Positions 1 through 10,301 of a stretch of DNA of 64,000 bases are shown one piece after another; the first letter of the stretch is position 1, and every line of letters starts with the position of its first letter. The DNA comes from Chytridium lagenaria. Its lineage: Eukaryota > Chytridiomycota > Chytridiomycetes > Chytridiales > Chytridiaceae. The position numbers and the translations under genes were made by a program. The notes below the pieces were generated by a model. That model had not been told where the DNA came from. It searched no databases and saw only the letters and a list, made by a program, of their open reading frames with translations. The stretch spans positions 20,587-84,586 of the forward strand of contig JAHLKC010000159.1 of NCBI GenBank assembly GCA_025449115.1. The letters run 5' to 3'.

Positions 1-491
1 AGAACTCATGGGCGCCGTCACAAGGATCATGGCTATAATTTGTCGGTCACTCCTCCGCAGTTTGATGCCGGAACTATTTCGCAAAGGAAGTGGTGAGACT
101 TACCGATAGCAAACTGGAACGAATTGCTCAGTGATACCAACATTTGCATCAGTCTGCGTGCCGTAAGAATTGAGGAACAGTCAAAGACCTTGGTCCTCTA
201 AGCAACTCTTTTCACCCTTGCTTCCGTTGTTGACAGCTTTAACAAAATTCCACTTCAAACTCAGCGACACCGGGGTTGATGAACCCTAACCCTTTTTTTT
301 TTCTAGAAGGCTTTGATTTGGCCAGCAGGACTTCACGGTCTCTTATGAAGTTATTTCGATGACACCATCTACCTTTTATCTGTAATCGACACATTGGTTT
401 TATTACACCAGCATTAAATAAACTTGTATGGCATCATCCAGCCATTGTCTGCAAAAGAAAAGAAAAGAACCTTCTTTCACATGCACCATCA
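1..491. other. No gene seen; flank downstream of the Efm4-like gene
   Basis: I see no reading frame with protein-like composition or recognisable motif. The segment lies beyond the stop codon of the methyltransferase gene that ends at 492 on the minus strand, so part of it is probably that gene's 3' flank. Confidence 0.4.
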
Positions 492-1420
492 TCATTTCTT
501 TCGGAATGCCACAGTAACGATCTTTTGGCCTTCCACCCACCAAACTTGAAAGTGGGATATTTTACGCGCCCAAAAGCCGTGAAATCTAAACCTAATTGAG
601 CAACTCTATCTGAAAGAAAACAACTCACCGTTCATTAAAATATCCGTCAACTCCTCCTCCACCCAATTGCAGCTCGTGATCAATAAAATCCCTGAATCCT
701 CCAACATTCCGGCCACACTTTTCGAGTACTTTTCTTTAGTTTCCGCAGAATTCGCGGCAAGACTGATGGCATCCAACGTTCCCTTGTCGATGGCGAGTTT
801 AAATTTTCCAAGCGAAGGTATCGGGTGAAAGGATATCCATTTGCTTGTAGACAATATTGTTGCTGCGTTGCTGTTCGTCAGCGACTTTGATGGCGAGGTC
901 GACAGAGTGCGATGAGTAGTCAACTCCGACGAGAGAAGTGTAGCCTAATGATGCCTGCCATAACAGTTTATAAATAAATCAGGGTGTGAAGGACGCTACC
1001 ATTTCTAGAGCATATGCCCATTCCCGCAACCCAAATCAATGGTTCTTGTCGATTTATCGGTGATATTCTCCAAAAGCTGAACAAAAAGAGATGAGTAAGA
1101 ATATAATGCAGAAATGTTTTTACCCAGTCCATCATCTTTTCTACGCTATCCTCTCCGAACCTAGAAAAACATAGTAAGGCAAAGAATAACTAGATGACGA
1201 GTGAATGCTGCAGGATGGAATCTCACCAGATCTCACCGATGTCGCCATGCTCCTCAAAGTTGTTGACCTCTCTCTGGTAGACCTTGTCCCAGCTATACCA
1301 TAAGAATTCAGCATCACCGATCATGCGCATATGCATCTAGAATGCGCTTCAACAGGCCACACTCAACTGCTCCCTTTGTCCCTAGTACAGAGGGGTCGAA
1401 TCCATCTCGACGTCAGCCAT
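492..1420 (-). CDS. EFM4: Efm4/METTL10-like EF1A lysine methyltransferase, frame broken
   Basis: Predicted SAM-dependent protein-lysine methyltransferase of the Efm4 (yeast See1)/METTL10 family, which methylates elongation factor EF1A in the cytosol. Family signatures appear in order on the minus strand: EVNNFEEHGDIGEIW, then across an intron FGEDSVEKMMDW, the SAM-binding motif I IDLGCGNGHML, GVDYSSHSVDLA, then IDKGTLDAISL, LLITSCNWVEEELTDIL and a C-terminal KYPTFKFGG followed by GQKIVTVAFRKK and a stop at 492-494. The ATG at 1418-1420 gives MADVEMDSTP. Introns have GT-AG ends, for example between the W codon and FGED. The frame changes at least three times: near the N-terminus, before the IDKGT motif near 800, and at the GG codons near 540. 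Because every family motif survives, indel errors are likelier than an old pseudogene. Family identity is seen in sequence; EF1A as substrate is inferred from family. Confidence 0.85.
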
Positions 1421-1588
1421 CACCACATGCAAAATTTATGATCGTTCGTGAACTCTCTCAAGCGCCAGCTCGACGGAAGTCGACTAGATAGCAGTAACCA
1501 AAGAAAGTGCTACTTTCCTATGCGACACGTCGTAATCCTCGACAATGTCTTCTTAGTAAAGTTCCATTGAGCCTGATAGGCTGTGTTA

Positions 1589-3541
1589 ATGTTGTGCAAC
1601 TCCACAAATGCTCTCTCTGGACTCCGTGCCCCTGAAGTCGGCGAGTGCATCGCCAGCTACCTCAACCCCACTTCAATCCCATCTCTCCGTCTCATCACCC
1701 GAACTTTCACACATTCCTGGAACTTTTGCACATCCTTCCATTTCTGCTTCTCCAAATCCGCCGTCTTCATCACCATGTCCAAAGGGTGGACTTGGAAAAC
1801 GCTCATCCCGGGTAATCGCGGCACACATGAGTTTTACGGCTTGGGAAATACTGCCGATGAATGTTGCTCAAATACTAGATGCTTGTTAAGTGGTAATGGA
1901 GAGAGTTTTGTAGAAGCATGGAAATGGAGGGCTGCTTTTCAAATGTTGATTGAGTATGGGGTCCTGATCGTGGCTCGTTGGAATGCGAGGGAAGCTGTGG
2001 ATATTCTTACATCTCTCAACCTTCTTCATATGGTGCCGTCTGCTGTAGAAACAATCAAGAGAAATCTGGCCATGCATCCTGCTTTGGCCAAGGTTGTGGA
2101 CCTTCAATTATCAAACGCTATTAAGAGAAAGCACAGCGAGGCTTGTCGATGTCTTTGCGAGGCTAGATTTTCTATAGAAAGCAACCTGGAATCCTTAAAA
2201 TTACCATCAGCCGGTTACTCAACGTTGCAGCAGAATCCGGAAATACTCAGCTTTTTCAGGATATTCTAGGCTTGAAAAGGCTCGACTCGGTGGTCTAGAA
2301 TGTGAACCTGCGACTCACATTATCAAATTCACAAACAGTATCGATGTTTTGCAATCGATTCTCTTAAACCCAAGGATGCAAATCGACATCAAAACTTTCC
2401 GGAACGCCGCCCTTCGCTGCAATGCGGTGGATATCCTTATAAAGCTCGCAGAAACTTTCCCGATGGACGCTTCGGAGATTGTAACTGAATATTCCGACTT
2501 GATGTTGAACATACTGCGGATATCATGGTCAATCCAGGTGTTCCTACTGCATGGCGAGACGAATTTGTTGAACTTGTGCTTCGAGAATACCTACCATCAG
2601 ACGGGTGCCCGACATTTCTTCCGCGACGACAGCACATCAGAGCAATAGCTGTGCTAACCCGAGAAAAGCTATACGACCCTCGTAAGCACCGCCAAAACGT
2701 TCTTCAACTCGCGCTAAAATTTGGCACGTTTGAGGATATTTGCAACATTCTTTCAAACCCCAGCACCGATCCTTCTACCATAACCAATTCGCTCTTCGCT
2801 GGGCATTCGAGGAATGCGATTTGGGGCTTTCGGAAGTTCTTATGGCTGACGAACGGGTCGACTTGATGGTGGTTGCAGACAGGGAGTTTTTGCGTGGGTG
2901 GGAAGCCGCAATCTGGCGTTTTTGGTCGCTGTTCTTGGAAATTCGAGGCTGAGAAGGGATTTGAGAATTTCTGAGAATCGCATAGGGTGGTTGATGGAGA
3001 AGAGGATGGATGTGGATGGGAATAAATATTGGATAGACTCCTTTGGATTCGATATGAACTTTTTGGGGACGAGATGACGCTTTTAGACTTTCAGAATTTG
3101 TTGGTATGCGCTGGGTTTTGGGGGGACGTGGACTAGGCAGAGAGTTGGCACTGTTTTGGAAAGCATCATCATTATCTGCGTCAATTAATGGACATTACAA
3201 GGAGCGAGAACGAAGTCTTGGCGAATGTTCTTACATTTGCGGAGCTCATGGTCTGGACGATTTGGCTGAATTTCTTCTTGGCCATGAGAATCTGGGACAT
3301 TGGCTCGTCCTGATCACCTTATTCTTGCGATTGAGAAGAAGAGCATGAACGCCGTCAAAGCCATTTATCGGTCGCACCCATGACATCTGCGTGTGTCAAT
3401 GCTGCAATTTGTAAAGCGCGTGATGTGGGCGATGATGAGATTGTGAATTTTCTGATTTTAAAATCTTCGACAATGGCGGATTTGGCTTTACAAGAGCAAG
3501 GTGCTGCGGTTAGAGCTGGATCTTCTTGCGTTAGTCAATGA
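1589..3541 (+). CDS. F-box-like hypothetical protein, frame broken
   Basis: The first frame begins at an ATG at 1589 and carries an F-box-like stretch, LRAPEVGECIASYLNPTSIP followed by SLRLITRTF, near the N-terminus. Downstream, protein-like helical segments continue in shifting frames: SILLNPRMQIDIKTFRNAAL near 2350, DEFVELVLREYLPSDG near 2550, and LLGHENLGHWLVL near 3280. Short helical pairs of this sort would suit degenerate ankyrin-type repeats after an F-box, an arrangement common in chytrid-type genomes, but no repeat matches an ankyrin consensus well enough to claim it. If the F-box reading is right, the product would be a substrate receptor for an SCF ubiquitin ligase. At least four frame changes are needed to join the segments, so it could equally be a decaying gene. 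Confidence 0.4.
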
Positions 3542-3937
3542 TACCTGGTATCGTGTGATGTGACTATGTCGTATTGGCCACTGTTTCCGCAGTGAAGGTC
3601 TTATTTGCTAAGCTTATAGAAGGAATGTCTTATTGATACAATATAACGCTTTGGTTTTGGCAGTCATATTTCTCTTAATCCTTTTATTATTTATCATTGA
3701 ATTAAATCCAAGTTTTCAGAGTATATCCGTCATGCTAAAAGTCTTTGGCCGATTTTCGAGTAACATCAAAAAAAAATATGCCATTTATTCGATGATTAAG
3801 GTTGACAGAGTCATGAGGTTTTTTATTATGAAGAGATGTCCTGAAACAGTCGGCGTTTGAGCCATTTAGACATAGTACACATGCAATCCGTGGAAATACC
3901 TCAAAGATACAACAACTTGCGAGAACAAAAATCAACA
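3542..3937. other. AT-rich intergenic stretch
   Basis: The segment is AT-rich with several A or T runs. One hydrophobic frame (3633-3860, plus) looks like a composition artefact. It separates the F-box-like gene from the 3' end of the minus-strand phosphodiesterase-fold gene. I see no RNA gene or repeat. Confidence 0.35.
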
Positions 3938-5140
3938 TCAACAACGAGAAAAAAAGGAAAAAATCAGTCCTCGAGCCCCGTAAAAAATCCTCACAGTCGC
4001 AGCAATCGGTAAATGATCACCAAAAGCACCTTGTCCCTGCTCAATAGCCCTCAACTCCTCCACAACCCCCAACTCCTCACTCACAAGAATGTAATCCACT
4101 AGCTCTGATTTTGGGTCGCGTTCGTTCCCCACAAAACTTCGCTGAGGCATCCGATGACGTGGCAGAAGAGTGAGACCAAGCCTTGCACACAGAGCAACAT
4201 TAAGTTGTTGAAAACGGGTGTTGCTGCCATACTCGATATTGAGGTCACCGACAAGGATGATGGAGGATGAAAGTGTTGAGTAGCTTTCTTGGATGTGGTC
4301 GCAGAGCTCGTCGATTGAAGGGCACGAATAAAGGTAGAGTTGGAGACGAGGCTGGGACAGGTGGACGTTAATGTGAAGGATTTGTTTTCCGTGCGATAAC
4401 TTTACGATTAACAAGTTTAGATAGATAAAGATTATTACGTATACAATACCTTTATGACGCAAAAGAGAGCTCCTCGAGATATAGCGTCAGTTTGCGCTTG
4501 GAACTTTAGGTATCTTTTGCTCAAAAGGGGAAGCCGAGAGTAAGTCATTAACCCCGCGTCCAATGATAGCGGGTTCCATGGCATGGCAGTCCCAAATCCG
4601 TAGTATCCGGGAACAGCACGTCTCTTATGAGTCGGAATTGAATGCCTTGACTTCTTACAGCATGACGAACGCCTGAAGGCGAGCAAAGATGGATGGCTTC
4701 TTCGCTGTTTGTATGATTATGGATCGGAAGGCGGTACGATATTTTCAATAATTCCTGCAAAACATCTTAAAATGAATGTCTTTTATGTCAGCAGATAGCC
4801 CGCTTACCTGGATGCAACAACATCGAATGGAAGAAACGGTAGTTTATCTTGAAATTCCATGAGGCTCTGCACACTTTGAGAGTATGATCCATCGGTCGGA
4901 ATGCAATCCCACTTAATTGTCAATAGCGTCAACCGTATGCCACCTCCATTTGCGTTGCTTGAAGTAGCGTAGCTAGGGTGTTATCGTTGACCTGAGTTCC
5001 AGGATCCGTTATAAGCACAGGGTCTGATCCCAGAAGGGGATCCAAGATGGGCAGTCCAAGGCCATCGTTTCAACTGCAAATTCGGATGGAGGTTGTAGGA
5101 AAATGAGTCCTGAGTGGCTCAATAGAACAAAGTCATGTTT
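3938..5140 (-). CDS. Endonuclease/exonuclease/phosphatase-fold protein, sphingomyelinase-like
   Basis: Minus-strand multi-exon gene of the EEP (DNase I-like) superfamily. The recognisable order is: LPILDPLL near 5060 (the usual NVWGLPI position), DVVAS at an exon end near 4810 (usual DVVxLQE), AGLMTYSRLPLL near 4540, ISRGALFCVIK, then after an intron (donor near 4450, acceptor near 4395) ILHINVHLSQP, the catalytic-type IILVGDLNIEYGSN, and GDHLPIAATV at the C-terminus. GDLN and the D-H pair of GDHLP correspond to metal-binding and general-base residues of the superfamily. The spacing and the LSRxP-like motif resemble neutral sphingomyelinase and related phosphodiesterases rather than DNA-repair members; the substrate is not determined. 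The N-terminal exon needs at least one frame change and its start codon is not clear, so the upper boundary is approximate. Confidence 0.55.
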
Positions 5141-5955
5141 ACTGGTGGATATTATGCGGAGTTTTTTGCTTGCGGACAAGGACAACGGCGTGACCTTCAT
5201 TCTATTAAAAGACCGCGGCTTGTCAGATCAAATCGTCCAGGTTTTAGTGGTTATGAATGACCGTCAATTCCAGTCAGTGCACAGTCCGTCGTCGTATTAA
5301 CCCATCCCATTCCATTCCATCCCATTGTTTCCAAATTGCATTTCACCTACAACTTAAAAAATAACAAGATCCTTGCAAATGAGGCCCAGTAATGAATCTA
5401 TTCTAGTACGCCATCCAAAAGCGTATCTTTCACTTTAAGATCCATAAGAAGATACGTTTGCCCATAGAGCGATCCATAAAGATGAGATACTTTCAAAAAG
5501 GAAAAAGGCAAAAAGGATCCCCGAATGTCTTTCAATTATCCGTCTGCACCTTAGAAGCAGTAAAGGTGTAGCCTGATATGGCCCTAATGAAATTATGGCA
5601 GTTCCTATTCCCACATTATTCCAACATCCACCAGAACCCGTCATCTGCCATCTCTCGTGTGGCCATCGCAAGCGCAGCCTAACAAACCACAATTTTCTGT
5701 GACGAGTTCGAAAATAAAAAACGTTTGTGCAGCCTGAACTTGAAGGTTCAACCAACAAAAGCATCGCCTGTAATCCCTCCTAAATTCGATCCAGCTCCAT
5801 CTCACCTCACGAGTTACGGCGTACGCACAAAGCCTTTATCTCTCCATCTAAGCTTAGGAGCTTTATCACGAACTCCGCCACGACGTTGTCGTTTGCTCGG
5901 TACAAGATCATCCACAGACGGTCTTTGCAAGGATCCACTCCAGCCCAGGTCCGTC
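5141..5955. other. Intergenic region between divergent genes
   Basis: This lies between the start region of the minus-strand EEP gene and the AMPK beta start, so both promoters should be here. I see no clear TATA box or coding exon. CCATCCCATTCCATTCC near 5302 is a short tandem CCATTC-type run. Confidence 0.35.
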
Positions 5956-7705
5956 ATGGGCAACAGCCCATCATCCAGCGCACCATCAACGATGGCGCTC
6001 CACCAACTCAAGGTAATAGCGAAAACTCGTCAACGTCAAGCCTCAACACATCCACATCGCCTTCCACCTCCCGTCGTCAATCCGTATACACTCTGCCGCA
6101 TCCACAGCCGCAACACCCATAACTTCAAACAACCATCTTAATGGCTCCGTCCCATCCAACCCGTCCCCGTTGCCTCCTCCCCACCAAGAAGACGAGCATC
6201 GATGAAAGATTCCCCTGGCCAGTCTCCGCGAGGATCCAGGAGAATCAGTACAGGCTTCTCGTTGCAAATGTTTAGTGGGGAATAAAGGGGGAATGAAGTT
6301 CCAAGATCTCCTAGACAGAGATCAGGAACTCAATCATCTCGATATCCTATCGTAAAAACACCGCTTGATGAGAACGGACCAGCTGGATCACCGTTTGGAA
6401 AGCCGAGGATAAATCTGGGCTGGCATCACGCAGGACGTAGTTGCCTCCCCTGATCCGCCTTCAGTTGTAGGACCAAAGTTGACAGAGAAGAAGACGGTGG
6501 ATGCAGTGGATACGACTAAGCTTGGACCGAATGGACCGTCTTCGGCGGGATCTTCGTCACGGCCACCGAGCATGTATGGCGATAAGTCAGTTAAAAATTC
6601 GTCGAGAATTGTGCACGCTTATGGTATTGGAGGAATCGCTCCCTTGGCGCCTTTAGCTCAGAAGAAAGGTAAATACCTTGGCTTTTGGCTTTGTTGATTT
6701 TTTTATTCTTTTTATTGTTATTATTAATTCTCATACTGATGGCGTGAATTAACCCCTATGTAATTTCTAATAAACTGCAGTTGACGATAAATCGAGCGCG
6801 ATCCCTGTCATGATTTCATGGAATGGAGGGGTAGAACCGTTTATATCACCGGAAGCTTTAATAACTGGAAACAAAAGATTCGATTAACTAAAAGGTTCGT
6901 TTCCACTTCCATTCTCGTTACAACTTTCCCACTTTCCTTTCTTTTTATTTTAATTTAAAAATGTTTGTTCTCTTTACAGTAAAGCGGACTTTACCACTGT
7001 CATAGACATGGCCTGGTAACCAAACCCACCGTTTTAAGTTTATTGTCGACGATGAATGGAAATGCTCAGAGGATTTACCCCATGGCTTCGGATCCTGACG
7101 GAAATTTGGTGAATTACTTGGAAGTGCAAGACGAGCGTGGTGAGAAAATGGGAGATGGTCTTGACGTTCTTGCAAAGGATATTGAGGGTAAGAATTCTTT
7201 TACCATACCTTAAGATTAATTATAAATCGTAGAGCTCTCTATTTCTGGCAGCGAATCCCCAATTTCCTCCTACACTTCAAAAATACCTGGATACCTTAAT
7301 TGGCATCTCCAACCCCCTCCCTCGCTATCCCCTCAACCTCTCCCATCTCCCACGTCCAGAACCTCCTCCCCTTCCCCAAGAATACCCACCGCATCTCCCG
7401 CCTCACATGGAACGAGTTTTGTTGAACACGGCGAACTCTGCGCCGTCATCACAGACAAATATTGGAGCAAGAGATGATAATAATGAACTGCCAAATCCAG
7501 TTCAGTGACGTTGAATCATCTTTACGCATGCTCGATTAGGGATGGGGTTATGGCTTTGGCGTGTACTTCGAGGTATAGGAATAAGGTAATACATTGCATT
7601 TGTACATACCCCCTTTGTACTAGTTAAAACTGTTCTAACGCTGTTTTTTTGGTTTGCTGTTTTTAGTACATTACAACCGTCTTGTACAAACCTGTGTATT
7701 CATAG
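5956..7705 (+). CDS. AMP-activated protein kinase (Snf1) beta subunit
   Basis: Scaffold and glycogen-binding subunit of the heterotrimeric AMPK/Snf1 energy sensor. The chosen ATG gives MGNSPSSSAP, an N-myristoylation-type MGNxxS start that is a hallmark of beta subunits. A long Ser/Pro-rich linker follows, including SAGSSSRPPSMYGD. After an intron (6669-6779) comes the CBM48 carbohydrate-binding module: ISWNGG, RTVYITGSFNNWKQKIRL, then after another intron KADFTTVIDM and FIVDDEWKCSEDLP. The C-terminal association domain is split by introns: FPPTLQKYLDTLIG, PPHMERVLLNTAN, LNHLYACSIRDGVMALACTS, and a last exon from 7667, YITTVLYKPVYS, with stop at 7703-7705. These match the family's HVMLNHLYALSIKDGV and YVTTLLYKPI signatures. 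At least four single-base frame changes interrupt it (linker, WNGG, LP near 7078, and before LNHLY), several at G or C runs. Otherwise all domains are present. Confidence 0.93.
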
Positions 7706-8242
7706 CGGCCAGTACTGGCGGATACAAAAATCGACCAAGCCTTTCTTTCAAGAAACGCGGGAGCTCTGTTCCTCGATCTCCCCTAATTCCTGTCTATTTT
7801 AGAGACTGCCGTTTTGGTTTTGACCTTTCCACTTGTGTAGACCATTCTGTTCTCTTTTTTATTATTTGGATGTGTGAGGTGTCGATGAGGGCTTTACTAT
7901 AATGTATGAAAAAAGACTATAATCCAACTGCCGCTCTGGTGTTCAATAGTATACCACACCCTCGAATAAACGCATCCGTAAACAGTTTTCGGGAGCTGAA
8001 ATGTATTCTTTAGGTTTTGCATTATGCATAACGAAAAGTACGCGCTTTTATAAAAGATTAACAAACAAATATATTTAATTGTCTGGGGTTTCTTTCTTTC
8101 TAAGTAAGAAATTACCCTCGCATTCAAAAACCTTTAAGTACTCATAAATCAAGAGAAGAAAACTAACCAATGACTCCATTCTGCACCAACCCAACCTGAC
8201 GCACAAATAAATCATAAACCACATTCCGACACTTTGCAACCA
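7706..8242. other. Convergent intergenic region
   Basis: This lies between the 3' ends of the AMPK beta gene and the next minus-strand gene. It is AT-rich and should hold both 3' UTRs. No other feature seen. Confidence 0.4.
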
Positions 8243-9690
8243 TTATTCCAAACTCTTCCTTCCCAACATCATCAACCCCTTCCTTTCCAACATCTTTCCA
8301 AAACCTGGTCTACAAACATACCCTTCACCCATCGCAACATACTGCACGTTCGTAAAATACTGCGCGGAATAAGCTAACCGATCTGCAAGTTCCTTCAGAA
8401 TGCGGTTAGCGTATGTCGGGCATTTGTGGTGCCGCGACTTACGCAAGTGCCGGGAAAACCATTGCATGAAGGCAAGACGGACGGGACAGAGGGTTAAGAG
8501 GATGTTGAGGAGACGGCCGCCATCTGAGGAGAGGGTTGGTTGATCTAAACAAAAAGGGGTCAATCAATGTAAAGTGATGTTGTTTTAAAACGGAGACGAA
8601 GAGGCACTTACAAAGTGAAGACTCCCACCCGTATAACACAACAGCATGACTTCGATTGTAGGCGAAACCAATTCAAGCAAAAAGCTGCTGCGTTCTTGAT
8701 AATAAATTCAGTGCCCTTCACTGTAATCCGAGAAACTAAAACAGTGTTAGTTTTAATGTATCGAAAAGGATAATTCCTACGCGGAATCGCCATTTGCCGG
8801 CTCGTTCTCTCAACCCAGTAATTGAAATTCTCGACCGTATCTGAAAATGGGGGTTCCTTCATGATCATCAAACCTGAAACAATGTTTTTGATCAGGTCAT
8901 GGTTACGGATGAGGTATTTCGCTGGAAGGTCGAATCTGCGCGTATATTAGTGAAGGTAACATGGAGAATACGAACCTCTCAATGCAATGATCATTAACTT
9001 TTTTTGATACGTTTCGAAGGTAGCCTGATCTGGGATGAGAATCGGGTGGGACACAGAAGGATGGAAGGGCTACCATCCGGTACGATTTCGTTAGGCAGCG
9101 TCGCTCCTACAGAAGAAAGCACCTTTAACACTTTTGGTCCTCTTCAACAATAATCGACGCGTTTTCCATTGGCACATCCCACTTAAAATCCTTGTACATG
9201 CGGCGATCAGACTTTGACGCTGAACTGTAATCATAAGCTTGAGAGTCGGATGGCTGTAGAGAGTCTGGATTGATCGAAATAGCTAGAGGCGTGGTCAAGT
9301 CGTCAGAACCACACGAGAAAACTTGGTGAAAGTTCTGAAAGTCGGGATGGTTGACAGTATCGCATGGAAGAATGTGTTCTGCACGCCATGTTTCTGCGCT
9401 GTCGGAAAAACTCGATGAAATTGGTGCCTCTGATTCTGTTGGGTGTGGGGAAGGAAGAGCTGAACTTTCATACAGTGATCTCCGGGGGAGTTTGTAACTG
9501 GCGCATCTAATAGCATTAGTTTTACCAACCACTCTTGGTTTACATACCAGAAGGCGATGGTGACGATGTTTGCTCAGTTGTGGTCATCGGTTTCGGTGAT
9601 GGAAGAAGTTTCGCAACATTCTTTGTTGGTCGATGCCTTCGTACGGGAGGTGGAGGCTGCGATACGTTTTTTCCCTGACCGAGTTTTCAT
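8243..9690 (-). CDS. Hypothetical multi-exon protein
   Basis: Unrecognised minus-strand gene. A possible start is the ATG at about 9690 (MKTRSGKKRIAAS, basic, nuclear-signal-like), followed by an intron and a Ser/Pro-rich exon 9125-9490 (RRSLYESSALPSPHPTESEA). Later exons are more ordered: FDLPAKYLIRNHDLIKNIV near 8900, NFNYWVERTSRQMAIPRRNY near 8800, TVLVSRITVKGTEFIIKNAA near 8720, GGRLLNILLTLCPVRLAFMQ near 8500, and a C-terminus with ILKELADRLAYSAQYFTNVQ. The overall shape is a disordered, charged N-terminus and a helical C-terminal half. One frame change is likely near 8690. I cannot assign a family; the basic start suggests a nuclear protein, which is weak. Confidence 0.5.
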
Positions 9691-9971
9691 GATGGAGAGG
9701 TGGAGAATGAAGGTAAACAGCTGCTACAAAAGGCAAAAGCTGATGTTGTTCGAAGGCTTTATTTGAGTTTCCTCTTTGATATTTTAAGATCGCCGGGATT
9801 GCTTCATTTCAGATGTTGACAACACCTCTTGTCAAATAGGTGAGGCGGAGTAAACCGGAAGCCCTGCGATTGGGAATGGACATCGCCAACTTTCGGACTC
9901 CGTTGCAACGGCAAGATCACAAGTACTAACATTAATGTAAGTCATGCGCAATCTCTCATATTTTTTTTTAT

Positions 9972-10301
9972 TCATAATGGGTCATCCCAAATCGGTTCAT
10001 CCTCACGACAAGCGAGCCAGTGGTTGAGGAAAAGGTTCACGGCGACTTCACGGCACTTCAAATGCCACTTTCTCGCATCATCCACCTGCCCAACGTTCTC
10101 AAGGGCAGCGCGAGATATTACTTGTGCGGTGGAATCGATAATATCCATCAGGGGTAGGCACTTTTGAAGGTCGGTAGCTCCGATGAACTTGAGCCCATGC
10201 CACACAAGCTTAGAGAATCTGAAGTTGAGACGCCCGCGTCTCTCATCCACCTCCATTATTATTTTGTGGATGGGAAGGCACCCGCTTTGAAGCTTAGGCA
10301 T
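9972..10301 (-). CDS. Hypothetical 109-residue protein
   Basis: Uninterrupted reading frame with an ATG at 10301, starting MPKLQSGCLPIHKII and ending NHWLACREDEPIWDDPL. Composition is mixed and plausible for a helical globular protein (for example LQKCLPLMDIIDSTAQVISR). No motif recognised and no intron needed. It could also be the last exon of a longer gene; the sequence 5' of it shows no obvious exon. Confidence 0.4.
   Translation of the reverse strand: MPKLQSGCLPIHKIIMEVDERRGRLNFRFSKLVWHGLKFIGATDLQKCLPLMDIIDSTAQVISRAALENVGQVDDARKWHLKCREVAVNLFLNHWLACREDEPIWDDPL

Noticed and set aside
5009..5300. Small frames on both strands, including a plus-strand one starting MSPEWLNRTKSC
   Set aside because: They overlap the N-terminal exon region of the EEP-fold gene; the plus frame has no recognisable features.
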